A DNA stretch of 64,000 bases from an uncultured Clostridium sp. (lineage in GTDB: Bacteria; Bacillota; Clostridia; Clostridiales; Clostridiaceae), in contig URKQ01000016.1 of assembly GCA_900548455.1 (NCBI GenBank), positions 1 through 64,000 of the forward strand. The letters are read 5' to 3'. Below are positions 25,742 to 34,835 of this stretch, one piece after another (position 1 is the stretch's first letter; the number at the start of each line of letters is the position of its first letter). Both the position numbers and the translations under genes were made by a program. The notes below the pieces were generated by a model. It searched no databases and had not been told where the DNA came from. It saw only the letters and a list, made by a program, of their open reading frames with translations.

Positions 25742-25833
25742 AACAGGTAATCTATTGGAGGTTACACTCGTTTCCATATCGAACACGCCAGTTAAGGTCC
25801 AATAGACTTACACATTTATAAGTTATGCCTGTT
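25742..25833 (+). ncRNA. Truncated 5S-rRNA-like RNA lacking the helix IV/V arm
   Basis: A 92-base sequence with the 5S architecture: closing helix AACAGG/CCTGTT, helix II CTATTGGA/TCCAATAG (perfect), and the loop-C signature CCATATCGAACACG followed by AGTTAAGG. The third arm, which in 5S holds loop E, is reduced to ACTTA/TAAGT. The pairing is intact, which argues against simple decay. It shares non-consensus bases with the 5S at 22742. No protein frame overlaps it. Confidence 0.6.
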
Positions 25834-25907
25834 ATAATACTAAAGATGAAATTAAAGATACAAAAGAAAATGAAATACCTTAGAAAAAGCTGTAATTATT
25901 ATGATTT

Positions 25908-25944
25908 GAGAGATGTTGCACTTAGTTTGCAACATCTCTTTTTA
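25908..25944. terminator. Bidirectional terminator
   Basis: AGAGATGTTGCA pairs with TGCAACATCTCT, followed by TTT, between the 5S-like RNA and the convergent MATE gene. Confidence 0.88.
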
Positions 25945-25962
25945 TTATCTAGAAAGTATAAA

Positions 25963-27276
25963 CTATTTTTTGTGTACTAGTATAAGAGAAATAATTAATG
26001 TTGTAAATTCTGTAACGGGTACAGATAGCCATATTCCTGTAACACCTAATATTTTAGGAAGTATTAAGAGGTACATTGTAATAAAAATGATGCCACGAAA
26101 TAAAGATAGAAGTAAGGCTTTTTTTGAATGTTCAATAGCTTGAAGATAGCCTATATTAACCATATTTATTCCGCTAAATAGTAAACAGAAGAAATAAATT
26201 TTTGAACCTGCCACAGTTGTATTTAAAAGGGTTCCAGTATCATTAGTAAATAATCCAATAAATGATTTAGGGAAAAGAATACATAGTGAGAAAAATACTA
26301 CACCTAAGATTAAAGCGATAATAGAGGAGAGCTTTAAAAACTTACCTACTCTACTATAATTCTTAGAACCGTAGTTTACGCTAACTAAAGGTTGAACGCC
26401 TTGTGCTAATCCATAAAAAACTGCGGTAAAGATTAAAATTATATTATTTATAATACTATAAGAAGAAACACCTAAATCTCCAAGCATGTTAAAGATTGCT
26501 AGATTAAAAATAAAAATAACATATCCAGCTGACAGTTCTGTGATAAAACTAGGGATTCCATTTTTTATTATTCGAAGAAAAGAATTAAAATTAAAATACT
26601 TTATTTTAAATGACATAGTATTATTTCTTTTAACAAAGTGAAGAAGTAAAATTAAAATACCAGCCATTTGTCCAATAGAGGTAGCAAGAGCTGCTCCACC
26701 TAACCCTAAATTTAATGGAAATATAAATAAATAGTCTAATATTATGTTAGTAATATTTGCGGTTATCATTGCGGTCATTGCAAGTTTTGGAGCTTTATCA
26801 CATCTTACAAATACATTTAATACTGAAATAAATACGAATGACCAGTTAAAGAATAAAATTACCTCTACATAAGACTTTACATATGGGAAAGTAATTTCAG
26901 AAGCTCCAAGGGCATAACATATTTCATCTATGAAGAATATGTTTAAAATACTTATTACTATACATACACATACAGCACCTAATATAGATGTAGTAAAAAT
27001 CTCATTACCTTTTTTGTGATTTCCTTCTCCAATGGATATGGATAATGCAGTAGCACCACCTATTCCAAAAGTTAAAGCAAGTGCATTAAAAATATTATAG
27101 GTTGGAAGTGATAGATTTAAAGCTGCTAAGCCAGTACTTCCTAACTTTTTACCAATAAATATTGTATCAATTAAGATGCAAAATGAAAGTCCAAGCATTC
27201 CAAGAATACAAGGAACCATATATTTTATTAGTAATTTAAATTCATTTTCTTTTAGTAAATCAACTTTTTTGCTCAT
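25963..27276 (-). CDS. MATE family multidrug/Na+ antiporter
   Basis: A 437-residue membrane protein with about 12 helices and two MatE repeats; the N-terminal half has PCILGMLGLSFCILIDTIFIG and FGIGGATALSISIGEG, the second half GLAQGVQPLVSVNYGS. These match MepA/NorM-like exporters. GGGAGGATAACATG on this strand sets the start. Substrate not predictable. Confidence 0.92.
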   Translation of the reverse strand: MSKKVDLLKENEFKLLIKYMVPCILGMLGLSFCILIDTIFIGKKLGSTGLAALNLSLPTYNIFNALALTFGIGGATALSISIGEGNHKKGNEIFTTSILGAVCVCIVISILNIFFIDEICYALGASEITFPYVKSYVEVILFFNWSFVFISVLNVFVRCDKAPKLAMTAMITANITNIILDYLFIFPLNLGLGGAALATSIGQMAGILILLLHFVKRNNTMSFKIKYFNFNSFLRIIKNGIPSFITELSAGYVIFIFNLAIFNMLGDLGVSSYSIINNIILIFTAVFYGLAQGVQPLVSVNYGSKNYSRVGKFLKLSSIIALILGVVFFSLCILFPKSFIGLFTNDTGTLLNTTVAGSKIYFFCLLFSGINMVNIGYLQAIEHSKKALLLSLFRGIIFITMYLLILPKILGVTGIWLSVPVTEFTTLIISLILVHKK

Positions 27277-27355
27277 GTTATCCTCCCGAAGTAAATAATT
27301 GCATATACATAGTATTCTAACAAAAAACCAGAAATAAAACTATGTTTACAAAAAA

Positions 27356-27390
27356 TTAACGCAAGTACTGGGGGGATAGTACTTGCGTTA
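27356..27390 (-). terminator. Terminator of the rubrerythrin gene
   Basis: AACGCAAGTACT/AGTACTTGCGTT, a perfect 12-bp stem, followed on the minus strand by TTAATTTTTT. Confidence 0.9.
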
Positions 27391-27393
27391 AAA

Positions 27394-27933
27394 CTATTTA
27401 AGAGGGTTACAATATGGCATAAACCAGCCTTGAGGGTAATGACATAAAGGACATTCCTTTGGTGCTGAGTCGCCTTCGTGGATATAACCACAGTTAGTAC
27501 ATTGCCATAAGGAACTTGAATTCCCTTTGTAAAGTGTACCGTTAAGTAATCTATTATATATAGTTCTAAATCTTAAATCATGTTCAGCTTCAACTTCGCC
27601 TAACTCTTTATAAAAGTCTGCGATTTCGTTAAAGCCTTCGCTTCTAGCGGTTTCTTCAAATTCTTTATATACTTTGGTAGCTTCTGCTGTTTCACCCATA
27701 AAAGCATTCATTAAATTTTCTTCAGTAGATTTCACTTGGCCTAAAAAGTCTTTATATACTTCCCTAGCATGTGCAAGCTCATTGGCAGCGGTTTCATTGA
27801 ATACATCAGAAACATAAACTAACCCCTCTTTACGAGCTTGTTCAGCAAATAGACGATATTTTGTTGAAGCTTTACTTTCTCCACTGAAAGTTTTCTTTAA
27901 GTTTTTTTCGGTTTGGCTTCCATGTAAGTCCAT
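27394..27933 (-). CDS. rbr: Rubrerythrin
   Basis: A 179-residue peroxide-reducing protein. The ferritin-like diiron domain has ESKASTKYRLFAEQA, ELAHAREVYKDFL, MGETAEATKVY and VEAEHDLRF; the C-terminal rubredoxin domain has CTNCGYIHEG and CPLCHYPQGWF (two CxxC pairs binding iron). Domain order is classical, not the reversed type. It protects anaerobes from peroxide. Monocistronic. Confidence 0.95.
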   Translation of the reverse strand: MDLHGSQTEKNLKKTFSGESKASTKYRLFAEQARKEGLVYVSDVFNETAANELAHAREVYKDFLGQVKSTEENLMNAFMGETAEATKVYKEFEETARSEGFNEIADFYKELGEVEAEHDLRFRTIYNRLLNGTLYKGNSSSLWQCTNCGYIHEGDSAPKECPLCHYPQGWFMPYCNPLK

Positions 27934-27993
27934 AATAACTCCTATAAATTACTTCTAGTATTATTATATTAGTTTATAAAGAAAGTGTTACAA

Positions 27994-28031
27994 AAAAATA
28001 GCTTAATAAACTTTTTAGTTTACTAAGCTAT
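27994..28031 (-). terminator. Terminator of the 126-residue unknown gene
   Basis: AAATAGCTTAATAAAC pairs with GTTTACTAAGCTATTT (one mismatch), then seven T on the minus strand. Confidence 0.85.
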
Positions 28032-28076
28032 TTAACTTATACACTGCTCATTATCCATAATATATAATTTTAACTC

Positions 28077-28457
28077 CTAATTTTCCTCTTCTTCGTAATA
28101 GCAAAGACAATAAAATAGACAGTTTGTAAAATGAGGTAGATCACTTTCGATTATAACATGACTATTAGGGGACATTTTTTCATAAAACCTTTTAGTGCCA
28201 TCATCAAATCGAACTTCTATTGTTCTTAATTTTTTAAATAATTCATTAGCTAATTCATATGAAATTGGCTTAACTATTCTCCAGTTATCATTGAGACTTA
28301 CATGTTTATCTTTTGCCATTTTTACTCTTCTATGGATGATAAATTTTTCAGGGCCACGAAGTTCTAAGGTATGACCTTCAGCATTAATTGCTCTGTAAGT
28401 TGGATTTTTATCAAGTGTTTCAAAAGCTTCTAGTGTAGTTAGTGGATAATCTGTCAT
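28077..28457 (-). CDS. Unknown conserved-looking protein
   Basis: 126 residues starting MTDYPLTTLEAFETLDKN; the second ATG is preferred because AAGGAGGG is too close to the first (28463). It is soluble, with predicted mixed alpha/beta structure, basic stretches (HRRVKMAKDKH) and a C-terminal Cys pair before an acidic tail (LFYCLCYYEEEEN). I do not recognise the family. It has its own ribosome site and terminator. Confidence 0.6.
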   Translation of the reverse strand: MTDYPLTTLEAFETLDKNPTYRAINAEGHTLELRGPEKFIIHRRVKMAKDKHVSLNDNWRIVKPISYELANELFKKLRTIEVRFDDGTKRFYEKMSPNSHVIIESDLPHFTNCLFYCLCYYEEEEN

Positions 28458-28463
28458 GAGCAT

Positions 28464-28917
28464 CCCTCCTTAATGTATATAAGTTCCAATAAAGATTATT
28501 CATTTGTTTAATTTTACAATTCTCATTAAATAGATATAACATTAAACATACTGAGAAACTTATATATTATTACAATTATATCATGATATTTCCGCGTATT
28601 AAAGTGATAAAGCACGACAGGATTTTCTAAAATTCAAGGGAATATAATTATTAAACTTGAAAAATATTATTTTATTCATTGTAGTTTTGTATTATCTAAA
28701 TATAAATTGTCTATTTAGATATAAAAATCTTATAATAAAGTGTAAATAATTTATTTTATTTCAAATTGAATGGAATAAATACATTTTATACAATTTGAAA
28801 TGTAATTTAAAAAATTAAATTAAAATTATATTGTGAAATTCTTATAAATAATATAGATTATTTATAAGAATATTGGTATATTTAAAAGTGAATGAATGTA
28901 CGAGGGGGAAAAAGAAG
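28464..28917. other. 454-base AT-rich intergenic region
   Basis: Holds the divergent control regions of the unknown gene and the amidase. I see no open frame, no c-di-GMP riboswitch signature and no strong hairpin. Confidence 0.5.
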
Positions 28918-30822
28918 GTGAAAGAAAAAAGCATTAAAATTACTAGAGTTATATGCTTAATGATTGTATCATTATTGTTAAACACGATGCTTTTCCAAGG
29001 TAAAATTGCTTATGGAGATGTTAGTGATACTACAGGTTTAGATTCTTTATTGAAAACTTATGAAGATGAAAATCTTTATGTAAAAGAGGGTATATCTTTA
29101 TATATTGGAGAAAATTTTAAATATGATCAGTTGATACAACCAGAGGAAAAAGATATAGAATTTCAATTAACTAGTTCTAATAATAATGTAGTAGCAGTTA
29201 AAGAAAACAATAGTTTTGAAGCAATATCACCAGGGCAAGCTTATATAATGTTAAAAAGTGAAAATGGTGTTTATGCCTATGAGGTAATTGTAAAAGAGGA
29301 CGAGCCTTTAGAAGCACAAGCTTATGAAAATGAAGGAATAAATGACTTTGCAAGAGCATCAAATGGAAGTTATAGAGTTTTTGTTGATGCAGGTCATGGA
29401 GGAAAAGATTCAGGAGCAGTAGGATTTGGAATTTTAGAAAAGAATTTAACTTTAGCTATAGCTTTAAAAACAGAACTTGCATTAAAGGCTAAAGGCGTAG
29501 ATGTTGTAATGAGTAGAAATACTGATAAGTTTTTAGAACTAAGTGAAATTAGTTCACTAGGAAATAGTTCTGGTGCAGATGTATTTACATCAATACATAT
29601 AAATTCAGTAGCTAATGCTCCTTCAGCAAATGGAATTGAAACATATTATTACTCAGGAAAAACAGATTCCCAAAAACTTGCTAATGATGTACAAAATAAT
29701 TTAATTAAAAGTACAGGTGCAAATAATAGAAAAGTTAAAACAGCTAATTTTCATGTTATAAGGGAAGTTAAAATCCCTTCAATTTTAGTTGAATGTGGTT
29801 TTATAAGCAATTATAATGAAGCTACATTAATGAATACTTCAAGTTATCAGCAATTATTAGCACAGGGAATTGCCAATGGTATATATGAATACTTAGTTGC
29901 AAACGTACCGTTACCGAATGCTATAAATGGACAGAGAATAGCGGGGCTAAATAGATATGAAACTTCATATAAAGTTGCTAGGACTGGGTGGAGTACAGCA
30001 GATACAGTGATTATTGCAGCCGGAGCTAATTATCCAGATGCCCTTTGTTCAGCTCCATTAGCTTCAAAATATAATGCACCTATTCTATTAGCTGAAAATA
30101 CTTCTTTAAGTAATCAAAATCAGTTAAAGGACATACTTAAAAGCTTAAATGTAAAAACAGCATTTATAGTTGGTGGAACTACTGTATTATCAAATACACT
30201 TGAAAATGATATAAAAAATCTTGGAATAACAACTAATAGGTTAGCAGGTTCAACTAGGTATGAAACAGCTGTTAAGGTTGCAGAAAAGGTTGGCAACAAT
30301 GGTAAAATAGCTCTTGTATCAGGATTGGGATTTGCAGATGCACTGTCAATATCTTCTGTTGCAGCTCAATTGGGAATGCCAATTTTATTAACGGAGCAAA
30401 ATGATTTGACAAATGTAACTAAACAATATATTAATGGAAAACCTATAGATGCTACATATATTGTGGGAGGAACAACAGTAGTTTCTGGATCTCTAGATAG
30501 AATGGTTCCCAATCCTATAAGATTATCAGGACTTACAAGATATAGTACAAATCAAAATGTATTTAATTATTTTAAAGGGAATTTAAATTTAAGTAATTCT
30601 TATTTAGCTGTGGGAACTGATTTTCCAGATGCACTATCAGTTTCAGCTTTAGCAGGAAAAAATAAATCTTTTGTATTTTTATCTCGACGAGATTACTTAG
30701 AAAATCCTCTTGTTGAAATGATAAATGGTAATAGAACTAGAATTTCAACACTATATGTTTTAGGTGGACAATCACTTATCACTGATGCAATTTTAAGTCA
30801 ATTAAATATTAAAATGAATTAA
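28918..30822 (+). CDS. Secreted N-acetylmuramoyl-L-alanine amidase with CWB2 repeats
   Basis: 634 residues. Signal peptide at 1-33 (VICLMIVSLLLNTMLFQGKIAYG), a Big_2-like domain at about 45-125, an Amidase_3 catalytic domain at about 140-330 with the zinc ligands in VDAGHGGKDSGAVG, the SIHINS histidine and the ILVECGFISN glutamate, then three CWB2 repeats (RIAGLNRYETSYKVA, NRLAGSTRYETAVKVA, RLSGLTRYSTNQNV) that hold it on the wall. The GTG at 28918 fits GAGGGGG nine bases upstream. It cuts peptide stems from glycan during growth, separation or sporulation. Confidence 0.93.
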   Translation: MKEKSIKITRVICLMIVSLLLNTMLFQGKIAYGDVSDTTGLDSLLKTYEDENLYVKEGISLYIGENFKYDQLIQPEEKDIEFQLTSSNNNVVAVKENNSFEAISPGQAYIMLKSENGVYAYEVIVKEDEPLEAQAYENEGINDFARASNGSYRVFVDAGHGGKDSGAVGFGILEKNLTLAIALKTELALKAKGVDVVMSRNTDKFLELSEISSLGNSSGADVFTSIHINSVANAPSANGIETYYYSGKTDSQKLANDVQNNLIKSTGANNRKVKTANFHVIREVKIPSILVECGFISNYNEATLMNTSSYQQLLAQGIANGIYEYLVANVPLPNAINGQRIAGLNRYETSYKVARTGWSTADTVIIAAGANYPDALCSAPLASKYNAPILLAENTSLSNQNQLKDILKSLNVKTAFIVGGTTVLSNTLENDIKNLGITTNRLAGSTRYETAVKVAEKVGNNGKIALVSGLGFADALSISSVAAQLGMPILLTEQNDLTNVTKQYINGKPIDATYIVGGTTVVSGSLDRMVPNPIRLSGLTRYSTNQNVFNYFKGNLNLSNSYLAVGTDFPDALSVSALAGKNKSFVFLSRRDYLENPLVEMINGNRTRISTLYVLGGQSLITDAILSQLNIKMN

Positions 30823-30825
30823 TAG

Positions 30826-30876
30826 AAAAGATGTTACTGAAGTTGAGTTTTCAACTAAAAAGTAGCATCTTTTTTT
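30826..30876 (+). terminator. Terminator of the amidase gene
   Basis: AAAGATGTTACT pairs with AGTAGCATCTTT (one bulge), followed by TTTTT. Confidence 0.8.
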
Positions 30877-30947
30877 ATGAAAAAGTTTAATAGACAAGTA
30901 TCTGGGTAAACTAAGGTTATCGTATCAATATAACAAGGAGGAATAGT

Positions 30948-32090
30948 ATGGAAAGGTTAAAAAAACTTATAGGATTAATTATTTTATCCACCCTGTTGGT
31001 TAATGAAAATATTTATGCTTTAGACGATAACAATGGAAGCTCTGTAGAAATATCCCTCCCAAGGATGGTAAATGGAATAATACATATGGATAATAATATA
31101 AAAATTGAAGAGCAAATAATAAATTATAGTAACGAATATATAGCTGTAAATATCTATAAACCAATAATTAAGATGAAGGATAAGGTTGTTGAAAAAAAGA
31201 TTAATAAAAAGATTGAAGATACAATTAATCAATATGAGAAACGTATTTTAGATTTATCAGAAAAAGATAATGAATTTAATAAAGTAAATGGATTAGATAT
31301 AAAACAATACATACTTAATATAAATAATACAATTCATTATAATGATGATGATATCTTGTCAATGACTTTGGAGGTATATACATATATGGGTGGAGCGCAT
31401 GGATCTACCATGGATATACCATTCAATTTTGATGTTAAAACTGGCAATAGAGGTGTGCTAGAAGATTTTTTAGGAAACAATGAAAACTATAATAAAATTA
31501 TTATAGATAATATAAGAAGTGCTGTAGATAAAAATCCGGATCTGTATTTTAAGGATATACTAAATAAATATGAAGTTTTACCTTACAATCAAAAATTCTA
31601 TTTAACAAAAGATGGTGTAGTTATATTTTTTGATGAATATGAAGTTGCTCCATATGCAGCAGGAAGGGTTGAATTTGCAATTCCATATACTGAATTTCCT
31701 AAAGGCCTTAAAAAAGTAAATATAGTTAATGAAATACCAGTAGTAAATTCTATGCTTAAGGAAGAAGCAGGATTAATAAATAAATATTTAAATTATCCTT
31801 TGATTAAAAATATGAATAATGAAGAAGCAGAAAATAAAATTAATAGTTTTTTTGAAAGTGAAATAGATAGTTTTAATTCTGATATTTTAAGTAAAAAAAA
31901 TAATTTGTGTGATAGCAATAAAAATATAAAGGGTATTACTACATATTTTACATCTAACTATAAAGATAAAAATAGTTTATTAGTTTACATAACTTATTTA
32001 GCAAGTGATGAAAAAGATGAAGAAATAATCATTAAAACAAAAGAATATATAATAAATTTATTAGACGGAAATATTGTTATTTCCCAATAA
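30948..32090 (+). CDS. Secreted DUF4163/DUF3298 protein
   Basis: 380 residues with a signal peptide at 1-25 (LIGLIILSTLLVNENIYA). The middle has the DUF4163 strand region (YIAVNIYKPIIK) and then DUF3298 (GGAHGSTMDIPFNFDVKTG, FDEYEVAPYAAG), the pair found in the extracellular part of RsiV-type anti-sigma proteins; no cytoplasmic anti-sigma part is present. The last 120 residues are a second, unassigned domain. GGAGG precedes the ATG. Probably a cell-surface protein, possibly lysozyme-inhibitor-like. Confidence 0.75.
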   Translation: MERLKKLIGLIILSTLLVNENIYALDDNNGSSVEISLPRMVNGIIHMDNNIKIEEQIINYSNEYIAVNIYKPIIKMKDKVVEKKINKKIEDTINQYEKRILDLSEKDNEFNKVNGLDIKQYILNINNTIHYNDDDILSMTLEVYTYMGGAHGSTMDIPFNFDVKTGNRGVLEDFLGNNENYNKIIIDNIRSAVDKNPDLYFKDILNKYEVLPYNQKFYLTKDGVVIFFDEYEVAPYAAGRVEFAIPYTEFPKGLKKVNIVNEIPVVNSMLKEEAGLINKYLNYPLIKNMNNEEAENKINSFFESEIDSFNSDILSKKNNLCDSNKNIKGITTYFTSNYKDKNSLLVYITYLASDEKDEEIIIKTKEYIINLLDGNIVISQ

Positions 32091-32140
32091 CAGACTTACA
32101 GTAATCTAAATAAAATTTGCTTGTTTTAATAATTTTATAC

Positions 32141-32202
32141 TTTGTAATAAAATAGAGTGATAGAATATACAAGTTATGAATCACTGTAATGCATACAGAT
32201 CC
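32141..32202 (+). repeat. IS6-like end remnant, copy B (both ends joined)
   Basis: TTTGTAATAAAATAGAG plus TGATAGAATATACAAGTTATG matches the left end seen at 41909; only nine bases later comes AATGCATACAGATCC, the same 15-mer found at 43490. This copy looks like the two ends with the interior deleted. Confidence 0.55.
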
Positions 32203-32300
32203 TAATTTTATGATGTATAAAAATAAATAAAATAAATTGGAACATATCACTTATGGAAAGAGTATTATAATAAGTGTAGTACTCAATTTCGGAGGGGAGT

Positions 32301-34094
32301 ATGCAAAATAAAACAAGTGAAAACATAATAGGTCCTGATCTAAATGAATATAGAGGTGAGGTAAATTATAGTTTACTTGCTACAAAGACAAATTATGCTT
32401 ATCTAAGAGGTTCCGGGAACGGTTCTGGCAGGTTTAGGGTTGACAGAAAATTTATTGAATATGTGCAAGGGCTAAATAGTGTAGGAATTAAAACCGGAGC
32501 TTATCATTATGCTGTACCATCAACAGATTTAACTACTGCTGATTCTCAGTGTGATTCATTTATTAATATTTTACAACAAGCTTATGGTGAAGGTAATTAC
32601 GGGGATTTATTTCCTGTAATTGATATTGAAGCACCTGTAGATAAATCTATATCAACAGATGCACTGCTAGATTGGGTAGATAGATTTAGAAAAAGATTTG
32701 AGAGAAAAACTAGAAGAAAAATGATGTTATATACTGGAGCATTTTTTATAGAACTATATAATAATTTTTATCATACTAAAAAAGGATTTATTCTCTCTGA
32801 TATGCCATTATGGATTGCAATGTATCCAGAGTTTCCATCTAACCCACCATATCCTAAGGATCAAGGTGGATGGACTAGATGGAGAATGTGGCAATTCACA
32901 GAAAATGGGACAATTGCAGGAGTTAATCCTCCAGTAGACTTAAATTATGGACCTACAAACTTAGATTTCTTAACACAACCGGATAATGTTCAAGGCTTTT
33001 CAGCAGTAGGTGTTGGTCAAAGTATTAGACTTACCTGGTCCCCTAATACAGATTTAGATTTAGGTGGATATAATATTTTTTTAAATGCCAACTATGTAAC
33101 TACAGTAGGGAAAAATGCTACTACTTATACAATTGAACTTGGAAGTACTCCAAAACCTGGAACAAAATATGAAGTGGCTATAGAAGCTTTTGACACAGAC
33201 GGTGACTTCTCACCAAACAGAACTAAAAAAGTTGTGACCTTTGTAAGATATTCATCAGATGAAACTATGATAATAGAAAATAAAGAGAATAATGACAATT
33301 ATATTGATGATTATGATGATTTCTTAGAGTATTATGATCTAGAAAGATATAGTGATAAAGATCATAAAGAAAAAAGATATAAAGATCCTGTAGATAATTT
33401 GGAAAGAAAATTCTTGCTTATCAATGAAGAAGTAGATGAATCTAAGAAGTCAAAAATAAGTAAAGAAAAAGTTCAAGAAAATTTGGAGCAAACTTCTGAG
33501 GAGAATAATAATGATAGGTATACAGATTTTACTGAATTAAATGATGAATTTGATGATGCAGCATACTTGGAAAGGCTTGAAGAAGAAACCGCGTATAAAA
33601 ATTATTATGGAAATATGAACTCAGCAAAGGATGAAGGAAGACATAAGAAAAAGAATAAAGAATGTAATGATAATGATGATTCAGATAGCGATTCTGATGA
33701 TGATGAATTTGATGAATGTTCTTGCAAGGATAAAAAGGAAGCTAAGGATAAAGGTGAGACTGAGAAGAAGAACACTGTATGTAAGAAGGTATATGAAGGA
33801 GTTAAAATAGAGGCGACTATTAAAGGTTGTGAAAATGATAGAGAAGACTTAAATGAATCCGGCGAATTCATATATAAAGAAAAGTATGAGGGAGATAGAC
33901 GAAGAGAAGAAAATAAAGGCGATACAAATAATTTCAATTATCAAAAAGAATGTAACTTATACACCGATAATGATTATTTAATTAGGGATATGTATCTAGA
34001 AAATTGTGATTATGGATATAAAAAACATAAGAGTAAAAAGCATGATGATGAATATCATCATAAAAGAAGTAAAAAGAAAAAGCATAGAAATTAG
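32301..34094 (+). CDS. GH25 lysozyme with FN3 domain and long charged tail, no signal peptide
   Basis: 597 residues. Residues 10-225 are a GH25 muramidase (catalytic acids in GPDLNEYRG and PVIDIEAP; WRMWQFTENG near the end). Residues 228-318 form a fibronectin type III domain. Residues 325-597 are a low-complexity tail alternating acidic (DSDSDDDEFDECS) and basic (KKHKSKKHDDEYHHKRSKK) blocks. No export signal is visible, which suits a protein loaded into the spore coat or released by mother-cell lysis better than a secreted enzyme. Confidence 0.85.
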   Translation: MQNKTSENIIGPDLNEYRGEVNYSLLATKTNYAYLRGSGNGSGRFRVDRKFIEYVQGLNSVGIKTGAYHYAVPSTDLTTADSQCDSFINILQQAYGEGNYGDLFPVIDIEAPVDKSISTDALLDWVDRFRKRFERKTRRKMMLYTGAFFIELYNNFYHTKKGFILSDMPLWIAMYPEFPSNPPYPKDQGGWTRWRMWQFTENGTIAGVNPPVDLNYGPTNLDFLTQPDNVQGFSAVGVGQSIRLTWSPNTDLDLGGYNIFLNANYVTTVGKNATTYTIELGSTPKPGTKYEVAIEAFDTDGDFSPNRTKKVVTFVRYSSDETMIIENKENNDNYIDDYDDFLEYYDLERYSDKDHKEKRYKDPVDNLERKFLLINEEVDESKKSKISKEKVQENLEQTSEENNNDRYTDFTELNDEFDDAAYLERLEEETAYKNYYGNMNSAKDEGRHKKKNKECNDNDDSDSDSDDDEFDECSCKDKKEAKDKGETEKKNTVCKKVYEGVKIEATIKGCENDREDLNESGEFIYKEKYEGDRRREENKGDTNNFNYQKECNLYTDNDYLIRDMYLENCDYGYKKHKSKKHDDEYHHKRSKKKKHRN

Positions 34095-34097
34095 AAT

Positions 34098-34130
34098 AAA
34101 GGAGAAGCCGTAATGGCTTCTCCTTATTTA
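34098..34130. terminator. Terminator after the GH25 gene
   Basis: AAGGAGAAGCC pairs with GGCTTCTCCTT; convergent genes on both sides. Confidence 0.85.
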
Positions 34131-34135
34131 ATCAA

Positions 34136-34432
34136 TTATACTTCAGATGGCTTTGATGTAATGTTCTCAGCTTTTACTGAATATTCAAAGGTTTGACCAT
34201 CTTCTGATGAAGGATCATCATACTTCTCTATATCAGGGAAGCTAACATTATCTTCATCTTCATTAGATTCTTCTATATCTTCATCATGGTCACATGAACA
34301 ACAATCATCATCTAACATATCTTCGCTTATTATTTTAGTACTTTTTTCACATATAGCATTAACCACTTTGTCTATGACTACAATAGCACCTACTACAGCT
34401 AAACTATTAACAACTAGTTTTTTTATATTCAT
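34136..34432 (-). CDS. Small membrane-anchored acidic protein
   Basis: 98 residues: one hydrophobic segment at 6-27 (LVVNSLAVVGAIVVIDKVVNA), then an acidic tail with CCSCDHDED, possibly metal binding. AAGGAAGGATAATATG sets the start on this strand. Family not recognised. Confidence 0.6.
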   Translation of the reverse strand: MNIKKLVVNSLAVVGAIVVIDKVVNAICEKSTKIISEDMLDDDCCSCDHDEDIEESNEDEDNVSFPDIEKYDDPSSEDGQTFEYSVKAENITSKPSEV

Positions 34433-34497
34433 ATTATCCTTCCTTTCTTAGATTCTCATTTAGTATATGATTAATATGAGAATTTATGTAACAATAT

Positions 34498-34824
34498 TTA
34501 ACATTTACTTTTGATGGATTTTATCTTCTCCATTATAGATTCAAAGACAAACATTTGCCCTTGTAGTACATTAAGGTTTTTTCCTAGGCTTGGAGATTTA
34601 TTAATTAATTGATTAAATATATAACTTTCCTTTTCATTTAAAGAATTAATTAAATTATCCTGGCTTTCTTTTGGTAATGCATTAAATTCTTCTACAATAT
34701 AAAAACAATAATCTAGAAGGTTATTACCAACTTTTTTTGCACGATTCTTATAATTTCTAGTACAAACAATTGCACTAATTAAGAATATTGTAATTAAGAT
34801 AATTATGTAAGCTACATTGCTCAT
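34498..34824 (-). CDS. Small single-pass membrane protein
   Basis: 108 residues with an N-terminal helix at 4-21 (VAYIIILITIFLISAIVC), then a helical soluble domain (ESQDNLINSLNEKESYIFNQLI). It starts 11 bases after the stop of the TSUP transporter gene, so the two are probably co-transcribed. Family not recognised. Confidence 0.6.
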   Translation of the reverse strand: MSNVAYIIILITIFLISAIVCTRNYKNRAKKVGNNLLDYCFYIVEEFNALPKESQDNLINSLNEKESYIFNQLINKSPSLGKNLNVLQGQMFVFESIMEKIKSIKSKC

Positions 34825-34835
34825 TTTAATACTCC

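Noticed and set aside
28464..28917. c-di-GMP riboswitch before the amidase
   Set aside because: Conserved aptamer motifs and receptor hairpins are absent.
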